Below are positions 1-4,860 of a DNA stretch of 6,869 nucleotides, piece after piece; the stretch's first letter is position 1, and each line of letters opens with the position of its first letter. The position numbers and the translations under genes are program-made. Source of the DNA: an uncultured Collinsella sp. (GTDB lineage: Bacteria > Actinomycetota > Coriobacteriia > Coriobacteriales > Coriobacteriaceae); assembly GCA_900556515.1 (NCBI GenBank), contig USPH01000072.1:1-6869 (forward strand), written 5' to 3'. The notes under the pieces were generated by a model. That model was not told the DNA's origin, ran no database searches, and worked only from the letters and a program-made list of their open reading frames with translations.

Positions 1-586
1 TGTCGGCCTCAATCCCGAGCACATCAACCGCTACCCGCACGAGTTCTCCGGCGGTCAGCGTCAGCGCGTCGGCATCGCTCGCTCGTTCATCCTGCGCCCG
101 AAGCTCATCATCTGCGACGAGCCGGTTTCCGCACTCGACGTCTCTATTCAGGCGCAGGTTCTTAACCTGCTCAAGGACCTTCAGGACAAGTTCGGTACGG
201 CGTATCTTTTCATCGCGCACGACCTGTCCGTCGTCCAGCATATTTCCGACCGCGTGGGCGTCATGTACCTCGGCAAGCTTGTCGAGCTTTCCGACTGGAA
301 GACGCTCTACACCGAGCCGCACCATCCGTACACTCAGTCCTTGCTGTCGGCCGTTCCCGTGCCTGACCCGGATATCCAGCGTACGCGCAAGCGCATCATC
401 CTCGCCGGGGATCCGCCCTCGCCGCTCGATCCGCCGTCCGGCTGCCGGTTCCATACGCGTTGTCCGATGGCAAACGAGCGTTGCTCTCAGGACCAGCCCT
501 CCTTCAATGAGGTTGCCCCGGGGCATTTCTGCGCGTGCCATTACGCGGAGCCGTTTCCCATCAAGGAGAGCCATATCGATCTGTAG
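1..586 (+). CDS. oppF: Oligopeptide ABC transporter ATP-binding protein, OppF type (3' part only)
   Basis: This is the C-terminal 194 residues of a cytoplasmic ATPase that powers peptide import with OppB/OppC permeases and a binding protein. The first complete codon is at position 2; the Walker A and Q-loop part lies upstream of the window. Counting from that codon, I see the ABC signature FSGGQRQR (15-22), Walker B LIICDEP with D-loop SALD (35-46) and the H-loop histidine in IAHD (H73). The wording [16 protein letters not shown] fits OppF/DppF better than OppD. The tail is the oligopeptide-transporter extension ([17 protein letters not shown], then [11 protein letters not shown]). It carries cysteines at 148, 154, 161, 177 and 179, a pattern that in some Opp/Dpp ATPases binds a [4Fe-4S] cluster. 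A terminator starts 12 bases after the stop, so this is probably the last gene of its operon. Family assignment is firm; peptide specificity and F versus D are less certain. Confidence 0.93.
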   Translation, partial: VGLNPEHINRYPHEFSGGQRQRVGIARSFILRPKLIICDEPVSALDVSIQAQVLNLLKDLQDKFGTAYLFIAHDLSVVQHISDRVGVMYLGKLVELSDWKTLYTEPHHPYTQSLLSAVPVPDPDIQRTRKRIILAGDPPSPLDPPSGCRFHTRCPMANERCSQDQPSFNEVAPGHFCACHYAEPFPIKESHIDL

Positions 587-597
587 CGATCGCATAG

Positions 598-625
598 GAG
601 CCCCGGTTGTCCGGGGCTCTTTTCT
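598..625 (+). terminator. Intrinsic terminator of the opp operon
   Basis: A 9-bp perfect stem (GAGCCCCGG at 598-606 with CCGGGGCTC at 611-619) closes a TTGT loop and is followed by TTTTCT. It lies 12 bases after the oppF stop codon. Confidence 0.93.
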
Positions 626-862
626 ATCGCGGCAAGGCCTTGCGCGATCTTCGCCTTGGATGCCGCTGTGCCGGAGGGGCGACCTCCCGGTCATAGGCCC
701 GCAATTCAAGCCTGTATGCGCCTGGCGGGCGGGTAGGGCCATACTGCTGCATTCGTCTCAGGAAGCGGAGGCCATACGGATCATTGGATGAGATATGGCT
801 TTCACCACACCCTCTGACCTGCAGACATCTTGTCCTAATGTCATGATGGGATCGCATCTCAA
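626..862. other. Gene-free intergenic stretch
   Basis: Between the opp terminator and the tRNA-Leu promoter I see no convincing gene on either strand. The reading frames that cross it are arginine/proline-rich, have no recognisable motif and no good ribosome-binding site. The only structure noted is a short hairpin, GGAGG (673-677) with CCTCC (683-687), extendable past one bulged C by CC/GG. It has no T-tract, so it is not a terminator. Confidence 0.6.
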
Positions 863-911
863 ACTTTTTTGAAAAAAGTCCTTGCATACTCATCTGGGCC
901 TAGGGTATTAT
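863..911 (+). promoter_or_regulatory. tRNA-Leu promoter with upstream A/T palindrome
   Basis: A perfect palindrome ACTTTTTTGAAAAAAGT (863-879; 8-bp arms around one G) is followed after 2 bp by a -35 box TTGCAT (882-887). An 18-bp spacer leads to a -10 box TATTAT (906-911). The predicted start is near 918, which puts the palindrome centre at about -47, where an UP element or an activator would sit. The leader before the mature tRNA would be about 38 nt. The same arrangement precedes the two tRNA-Gly-led clusters in this window, which strongly supports the call. Confidence 0.85.
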
Positions 912-955
912 CTTCTTCGTTGCGAGCGGCAATGAAGCCGAACACAACAGAGCAT

Positions 956-1045
956 GTCGGAGTGGCGGAATTGGCAGACGCGCTAGCTTGAGGTGCTAGT
1001 GACCGTTTTTTGGTCATGCGGGTTCAAGTCCCGCCTCCGACACCA
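956..1045 (+). tRNA. tRNA-Leu (anticodon GAG), CCA encoded
   Basis: This class II tRNA reads CUC/CUU leucine codons. The acceptor stem is GTCGGAG (956-962) with CTCCGAC, then discriminator A and an encoded CCA ending at 1045. The anticodon stem CTAGC (983-987)/GCTAG (995-999) carries loop TTGAGGT with GAG at 990-992. The long variable arm expected of leucine tRNAs is TGACC (1000-1004)/GGTCA (1012-1016) with the unusual loop GTTTTTT. The T arm GCGGG/CCCGC with TTCAAGT follows. It appears monocistronic: it has its own promoter and a terminator 11 bases downstream. Confidence 0.97.
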
Positions 1046-1056
1046 TCGCATTTGAG

Positions 1057-1078
1057 AAGCCTCTTCGGAGGCTTTTTT
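1057..1078 (+). terminator. Intrinsic terminator after tRNA-Leu
   Basis: A 7-bp stem AAGCCTC (1057-1063)/GAGGCTT (1068-1074) is capped by a stable TTCG tetraloop and ends in a run of six T (1073-1078). It leaves only 26 bases before the next start codon. Confidence 0.93.
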
Positions 1079-1091
1079 GTTACCGATAGAC

Positions 1092-1098
1092 GGTGGGG
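1092..1098 (+). promoter_or_regulatory. Ribosome-binding site that decides the phosphatase start
   Basis: GGTGGGG ends 6 bases before ATG 1105. It favours that ATG over the in-frame GTG at 1093, which overlaps this site and has no purine-rich sequence of its own upstream. Confidence 0.55.
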
Positions 1099-1104
1099 TC
1101 CACG

Positions 1105-3450
1105 ATGGAAACGCTTGAACGCAACGAGTGGGCAGACGTTGCCCAACTAGTCGAGATCACGAGCGATGCTGTCATCATCTGCGAGCTCGACGGAACCATT
1201 CTGCATGTGAATAATCGCTTACTTGGGTTGATGTGCGAGGAACGCGCCGATGTCATCGGTGGAGATGTTAAAGACGTCCTGTACTCGTCCGCTTTTGAAC
1301 GTGCGACGGAACATCGTCTGCCATTTGAAACTGATGGCTTCGAGAACGAACTGATGCTCAAGCTGAGTGACGGCTCTTTTATCCCCGTCTTGGTTCGCGC
1401 GGGCTCCGTAACGCCTCCACGCATCTTTGGGCACCGCGCACCACGTGTCCTAGTGGCGCTTCACAGTATCGAGGAACAGTATTCTCACGACCGTCAACTT
1501 AAGCGTGCGTTATCGGAGCTTAGAGTTGCGAACAAGCGTCTCTCTGGCACTCTCTCGGTCATTATGAGTACCGTGGGCTCCGATGAGCTGCCCAGCCTAC
1601 TTGATACCGTTTTGAACCAGCTTGTAGGAACGCTCGATGCTTCGGGTGCCGCTATCTATTTTTCTGAGAGCGGCGGTTTTAAACTTCGCGGTGTTTCCAA
1701 GGAGCTGTACGACAGCTACCTGCCTGAGTTTTTGCCGTATGGCGCTGGCATTCCGACGTATGTTCTTCGTGAGTCGCGTGCCTGTCGCTTGTCGATTCAA
1801 CAGGACCTTGAGGGTGATAAGGCCGCCTCCGGTATGTTCATGGACCTGGACAATCGTTCTAAGCACCTGTTGCGCATGCAGGATATGCCTCCGTACCGCA
1901 GCGAGATCTGTCTTCCCGTTTTTTACGGTACGCAGATTCTTGGCGTGCTGGAAGTTGGTTGGAAACGCCCCCAGGCACCGCTCGCCTATGACGTTAATGT
2001 GCTCGAGGTCATTTGCGATTACCTGTCTATCCAGCTGGTCGGCATGGCATCGAGCCTTCGCTCCCGTCGCACGGCCGAGCTTGGCCGCTCGCTCAATGTC
2101 TTGCGTGATGAGTTGTTTACCTTTCTAGACGATTCCGCCGCGGCTACCCAGGCGGTATCGTCCGAGATCTGCAATATGCTTAACTGCCATTTTTGCCCTG
2201 TTGAGTATGACGCCAGTCTGGATTCCTACGTCATAGATTTTGAAGGTGGCAGTCGCGTTGCTTTGCCGGACGATCCCGAGAAGCTTTTCTTTTCCACGAC
2301 GGCGCCAGCGGCACGTCTGGGGGCTGGCCCTGATGGCTTTGAGGCATCTGTTTTGGGCGGTACGAGTGCCGAGGACCTTAAACACGTCCGTATAACTCGC
2401 GTTGACGAATCGATGCCTATGGGAGGCTGGCTTAGGGCGCATGGTCTGCCTTGTCAAGGTCTCTACGTCGACTCCGGCATCGAGGCGGGGCGACCACGCT
2501 CTAAGGGTGATGGCAAGCACAGTAACGACGCAATTGTTCCTGCTTCTGTTGCGAAGAGCCCGACGACGCGCGCGCTGCTGCTTCGTGATGGTAGCCAAGA
2601 GCCGATTGATGATCTTGAATATGACTACTTGGTGCACTTGGCGCATGACTTTGAACTGATCTACGAAGGCGAATCTCAAAAGCGCGAGGAGCGCCATATC
2701 GCTCAGACCCTTCAGATCGGCATGAGAAATTCCCTGGGGGATGTTCCGGGTATCGCAACCGATTCGGTGTACCTGTCAGCCACGAACTCGGCGTTGGTCG
2801 GCGGCGATTTCTATACGCTCATCCGTCTTCCCGACGACTGCGCCGTCATGATTCTGGGTGATGTGTCTGGCAAAGGCATTGAGGCCGCATCGATGTCCGC
2901 GCTCGTCAAGACGGCCCTGACGGCATATGCGTGGGAGGGCGCTGGACCGGCCCGCATGGCACGCTCTCTTAACAGTATGCTCATGGGCTTTTCGAGGGTC
3001 GAGACGTTCGTGACAGCCTTTATCGCCAAGATTGACCTTAAAGCCGGACGCGCAACGTATTGTTCGGCGGGCCATCCTCCGACCATGGTCATTAGGCCAG
3101 AGTCGATGCCGCTGGGTGGCGGCGAGGCCCGTGGGGGAGAGGTCGAGCTGCTTGGATGCCAATCGGGCGTAATCGGTGCCTTTGAGAGCATGGTGTACGA
3201 GACAGGCGTGTTTACGTTCGCTCCTGGCGACATGCTCTTCATGTATACGGACGGAACGATTGAGGCCCGCGACCGCACCGGAGCGTTCTTTGGTGAGCAG
3301 CGCCTTCGTGACCTTCTGCTCTCTGTCTCGGGTGAGGGCGTATCGGGAATCTGCGGCAAGGTCTTGGGCGAGCTTGACCGATTTACCGAATCGGCGCTGG
3401 ACGATGACATTGCATTGGTGTCCCTTGAGTTTTTACGGGGTCGTTCATAG
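1105..3450 (+). CDS. PAS-GAF multi-sensor PP2C/SpoIIE-family serine phosphatase (RsbU-like)
   Basis: A 781-residue soluble protein with no signal peptide or membrane segment. Its predicted role is to dephosphorylate a phospho-STAS anti-sigma antagonist in response to a sensed signal. Order: PAS domain (about 12-115, with SDAVIICELDGTILHVNN); helical, probably coiled-coil linker (122-150); GAF domain (about 160-318); a divergent, perhaps GAF-like region with a low-complexity linker (about 325-525); signalling helix ERHIAQTLQ (530-537); PP2C/SpoIIE catalytic domain (about 550-775). The metal-binding aspartates are all present: GGDFY (D568), GDVSGKG (D586), YTDG (D716) and DDDIA (766-770), plus the family motif CSAGHPP (653-659), so it should be active. 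ATG 1105 is chosen for its Shine-Dalgarno over GTG 1093. The next gene, 78 bases on, encodes a STAS-kinase fusion that is its likely substrate. The start is only 26 bases from the tRNA-Leu terminator, and no strong promoter is visible. The phosphatase family is certain; the sensed ligand is unknown. Confidence 0.93.
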   Translation: METLERNEWADVAQLVEITSDAVIICELDGTILHVNNRLLGLMCEERADVIGGDVKDVLYSSAFERATEHRLPFETDGFENELMLKLSDGSFIPVLVRAGSVTPPRIFGHRAPRVLVALHSIEEQYSHDRQLKRALSELRVANKRLSGTLSVIMSTVGSDELPSLLDTVLNQLVGTLDASGAAIYFSESGGFKLRGVSKELYDSYLPEFLPYGAGIPTYVLRESRACRLSIQQDLEGDKAASGMFMDLDNRSKHLLRMQDMPPYRSEICLPVFYGTQILGVLEVGWKRPQAPLAYDVNVLEVICDYLSIQLVGMASSLRSRRTAELGRSLNVLRDELFTFLDDSAAATQAVSSEICNMLNCHFCPVEYDASLDSYVIDFEGGSRVALPDDPEKLFFSTTAPAARLGAGPDGFEASVLGGTSAEDLKHVRITRVDESMPMGGWLRAHGLPCQGLYVDSGIEAGRPRSKGDGKHSNDAIVPASVAKSPTTRALLLRDGSQEPIDDLEYDYLVHLAHDFELIYEGESQKREERHIAQTLQIGMRNSLGDVPGIATDSVYLSATNSALVGGDFYTLIRLPDDCAVMILGDVSGKGIEAASMSALVKTALTAYAWEGAGPARMARSLNSMLMGFSRVETFVTAFIAKIDLKAGRATYCSAGHPPTMVIRPESMPLGGGEARGGEVELLGCQSGVIGAFESMVYETGVFTFAPGDMLFMYTDGTIEARDRTGAFFGEQRLRDLLLSVSGEGVSGICGKVLGELDRFTESALDDDIALVSLEFLRGRS

Positions 3451-3512
3451 ACGACGCTGGGCGGGCTGAATCCGTACGGTTGGGGAAACGAATGCATCGA
3501 GTGGGCTTTTTT

Positions 3513-3517
3513 GGGGA
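3513..3517 (+). promoter_or_regulatory. Weak ribosome-binding site of the STAS-kinase gene
   Basis: GGGGA lies 11 bases before the chosen ATG at 3529, longer than ideal. The in-frame TTG at 3511 overlaps this sequence and has no purine-rich site upstream, so ATG is preferred. Efficient translation may depend on coupling or on another start. Confidence 0.4.
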
Positions 3518-3528
3518 ACCATGGTCGT

Positions 3529-4275
3529 ATGAATGAGTGGAATGACATAGCGGTTTTGACGCCACCAGGCGATATCGACATCGCCACGGTGCCTGCGCTG
3601 CGTCGGCGGTTGGATGCTTTGATTGGCCGCGGCGTGCGTCGTGTTGTCATCAACTGTCAGGCTGTTAGCTTTATCGATTCGACGGGCTTGGCATTCCTGC
3701 TTACGCGCGCTCGTGAGCTCATGAGGCGAGAAGGCCTGCTTTCGCTCGTCAATGCATCGGGTGAAGTTGTTCGCTTTTTGGAGATTGCTCGTCTTGTCGA
3801 TATCCTTCATGTCGCGGGGCCGGCACGGGAGTCTATTCCCGCCATTCCGGTGGGGGAGCTGCCTCGCTGGAGTAAGAGCGTCGAGGTCCGTCAGGGTATC
3901 GAGAATCTTCCATACTACCGACATCGCATCGCCGAACTCCTTGAATCGCTTCCCTTGCGCCGTGACGAGCGCTACGATGTCGCATTGGCGTCGGGGGAGG
4001 CGCTGGGTAATGCCTATGACCATGCGGGCGGTATCGGGTGCGTCCTGACGGTTCAGGCCTATGGCGATCGCGTTGTGGTTGAGGTGCTTGATCGAGGTGC
4101 CGGCTATTCTATCGATGAAACGAGCGAGCCGGTCGCATCCGAGGAGCACGGCCGTGGCATCAAGCTTATGCGTATGCTCGTCGATAACGTGGAGGTTGCT
4201 CGTCGTACGGACGGCGCCGGCACGCGCGTACAGATGGTGAAGCTGTTTAGCGGAGCGCTGGAATCGTGTGCCTAG
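3529..4275 (+). CDS. Fusion of STAS anti-anti-sigma domain and RsbW/SpoIIAB-like kinase domain
   Basis: A 248-residue cytoplasmic protein joining two normally separate partner-switching components. The N-terminal STAS domain (about 7-100, RsbV/SpoIIAA-like) carries FIDSTGLAFLL, where S51 matches the serine phosphorylated in SpoIIAA/RsbV. The C-terminal GHKL ATPase domain (about 118-240) has N-box E157/N161/H165, with the same 4+4 spacing as the SpoIIAB catalytic glutamate, Mg-binding asparagine and histidine. It also has a G1 box DRGAGY (188-193), a G2 box HGRGIKLM (207-214) and a final GTRV strand. Both halves therefore look competent: kinase to phosphorylate the STAS serine, in cis or in trans. 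The upstream phosphatase is the natural eraser. No sigma factor gene is in the window, so the controlled target is unknown. No terminator separates it from the phosphatase gene, so they are probably co-transcribed. It could instead act on a non-sigma target, as some STAS/HATPase systems do. Domain calls are strong. Confidence 0.92.
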   Translation: MNEWNDIAVLTPPGDIDIATVPALRRRLDALIGRGVRRVVINCQAVSFIDSTGLAFLLTRARELMRREGLLSLVNASGEVVRFLEIARLVDILHVAGPARESIPAIPVGELPRWSKSVEVRQGIENLPYYRHRIAELLESLPLRRDERYDVALASGEALGNAYDHAGGIGCVLTVQAYGDRVVVEVLDRGAGYSIDETSEPVASEEHGRGIKLMRMLVDNVEVARRTDGAGTRVQMVKLFSGALESCA

Positions 4276-4320
4276 CCAATCGCTTTAGCGCGTTTAGCTA
4301 CTAAGAACATGCGGCAGACA

Positions 4321-4368
4321 AGTTTTTTGAAAAAAGTACTTGCGTCTTTTGGACAACTCGCGTAAATT
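4321..4368 (+). promoter_or_regulatory. Promoter of the tRNA Gly-Cys-Gly cluster with A/T palindrome
   Basis: The near-palindrome AGTTTTTTGAAAAAAGT (4321-4337, one arm mismatch) is followed after 2 bp by -35 TTGCGT (4340-4345). A 17-bp spacer leads to -10 TAAATT (4363-4368). The predicted start near 4375 leaves a leader of about 6 nt before the tRNA. The palindrome centre falls at about -46. It lies 45 bases after the STAS-kinase stop, with no clear terminator between, so upstream transcription may also run into this cluster. Confidence 0.82.
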
Positions 4369-4380
4369 AATAACCCGCAA

Positions 4381-4456
4381 GCGGACATGGCTCAGTTGGT
4401 AGAGCACAACCTTGCCAAGGTTGGGGTCGCGGGTTCGAGCCCCGTTGTCCGCTCCA
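4381..4456 (+). tRNA. tRNA-Gly (anticodon GCC), copy 1, CCA encoded
   Basis: Acceptor GCGGACA pairs with TGTCCGC, followed by discriminator T and an encoded CCA. The anticodon arm CAACC/GGTTG carries loop TTGCCAA with GCC at 4414-4416. The T arm has GTTCGAG. It reads GGC/GGU codons. It is the first gene of the cluster, and its 76 bases are identical to copies 2 and 3. Confidence 0.98.
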
Positions 4457-4466
4457 TTGCATTTCC

Positions 4467-4489
4467 GGACCGTTTAGGCGGTCTTTTTT
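4467..4489 (+). terminator. Terminator-like hairpin between tRNA-Gly and tRNA-Cys
   Basis: GACCG (4468-4472) pairs with CGGTC (4479-4483), extendable by a G-T pair, and is followed by six T (4484-4489). The stem is only 5-6 bp, so termination may be partial. tRNA-Cys begins two bases after the T-run, and no room is left for a separate promoter. Confidence 0.75.
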
Positions 4490-4490
4490 C

Positions 4491-4564
4491 GGCGAAGTGG
4501 CCAAGTGGTAAGGCAGAGGCCTGCAAAGCCTTTACCCCCGGTTCGAATCCGGGCTTCGCCTCCA
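4491..4564 (+). tRNA. tRNA-Cys (anticodon GCA), CCA encoded
   Basis: Acceptor GGCGAAG pairs with CTTCGCC, then discriminator T (expected for cysteine) and an encoded CCA. The anticodon arm GAGGC/GCCTT carries loop CTGCAAA with GCA at 4523-4525. The T arm has GTTCGAA. It probably depends on read-through of the preceding hairpin from the tRNA-Gly promoter. Confidence 0.97.
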
Positions 4565-4573
4565 GGCAACATC

Positions 4574-4600
4574 CGGGCGCTCCGGCGCCCGTTTTGTTTT
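4574..4600 (+). terminator. Terminator-like hairpin between tRNA-Cys and second tRNA-Gly
   Basis: A 7-bp GC-only stem CGGGCGC (4574-4580)/GCGCCCG (4585-4591) with a TCCG tetraloop is followed by TTTTGTTTT. It has the form of an intrinsic terminator, yet a tRNA-Gly starts 6 bases downstream with no visible promoter. Confidence 0.83.
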
Positions 4601-4606
4601 ACATAT

Positions 4607-4682
4607 GCGGACATGGCTCAGTTGGTAGAGCACAACCTTGCCAAGGTTGGGGTCGCGGGTTCGAGCCCCGTTGTCCGCTCCA
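4607..4682 (+). tRNA. tRNA-Gly (anticodon GCC), copy 2, CCA encoded
   Basis: Base-for-base identical to copy 1 over 76 bases, with the anticodon at 4640-4642. Unlike copies 1 and 3 it has no palindromic promoter in front. It is the third gene of the Gly-Cys-Gly cluster. Confidence 0.98.
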
Positions 4683-4690
4683 AACGCAAC

Positions 4691-4721
4691 AGCCCGGCTA
4701 CCACGGTAGCCGGGCTTTTTT
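4691..4721 (+). terminator. Strong terminator of the Gly-Cys-Gly tRNA cluster
   Basis: An 11-bp perfect stem from AGCCCGGCTAC (4691-4701) to GTAGCCGGGCT (4706-4716) closes a CACG loop and ends in six T (4716-4721). It is the strongest of the three hairpins in the cluster and is the expected true end of the transcript. Confidence 0.95.
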
Positions 4722-4786
4722 GTATCCATCGCATGGGCTCGAGCCCGAGAGGGGGCGATCGTTTTGGGGCGTGGCTGTGGCGTTGT

Positions 4787-4817
4787 TTGTCGCGAATGTC
4801 CGCTTTGGGCGTATCAT
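4787..4817 (+). promoter_or_regulatory. Possible promoter of the glucosidase gene
   Basis: A good -10 hexamer TATCAT (4812-4817) lies downstream of a weak -35-like TTGTCG (4787-4792) at a long 19-bp spacing. The start would be near 4824, giving a leader of about 37 nt. A promoter is expected here because a strong terminator closes the upstream tRNA cluster, but the -35 element is poor. An activator or a different sigma factor could be needed. Confidence 0.4.
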
Positions 4818-4859
4818 CGTGGGCATCTCGCATAACCTCGTTGCAAGGGAGATACGCCC
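4807..4859. repeat. 9-bp inverted repeat spanning promoter and ribosome-binding region of the glucosidase gene
   Basis: GGGCGTATC (4807-4815) is repeated exactly inverted as GATACGCCC (4851-4859). The arms are separated by 35 bases and their centres are 44 bp apart. The left arm overlaps the putative -10 box. The right arm begins at the last base of the Shine-Dalgarno and ends one base before the start codon. Confidence 0.65.
4845..4851 (+). promoter_or_regulatory. Ribosome-binding site that fixes the glucosidase start
   Basis: AAGGGAG ends 9 bases before ATG 4861. It is the only good Shine-Dalgarno in the long open frame that begins back inside tRNA-Gly copy 1, and so shows where the real protein begins. 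Confidence 0.8.
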
Positions 4860-4860
4860 C

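Noticed and set aside
279..791. 170-residue plus-strand frame overlapping oppF
   Set aside because: Out-of-frame shadow of oppF with serine/arginine-rich composition; it crosses the opp terminator.
624..893. 89-residue minus-strand frame in the gap before tRNA-Leu
   Set aside because: Arginine/proline-rich, no domain and no ribosome-binding site, and its start runs through the tRNA-Leu promoter palindrome.
3451..3528. Terminator between phosphatase and STAS-kinase genes suggested by the T6 run at 3507-3512
   Set aside because: No complementary stem precedes the T-run, so the two genes are best treated as co-transcribed.
2811..3653. 280-residue minus-strand frame opposite the phosphatase and STAS genes
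   Set aside because: Low-complexity R/S/P composition typical of an antisense shadow of GC-rich coding DNA; the plus strand holds conserved catalytic motifs throughout.
3445..4149. 234-residue minus-strand frame opposite the STAS-kinase gene
   Set aside because: Shadow frame without recognisable motifs; the plus-strand gene is well supported.
1105..4275. The signalling module as a tRNA-borne integrated element
   Set aside because: No integrase, no duplicated tRNA-Leu 3' end downstream and no visible attachment repeats; base composition looks like the neighbours.
4457..4490. Possible separate promoter for tRNA-Cys (TTGCAT at 4457-4462 matches the tRNA -35 box)
   Set aside because: No acceptable -10 at 16-18 bp (the spacing falls in the hairpin and T-run), and the palindrome that accompanies every other tRNA -35 box is absent.
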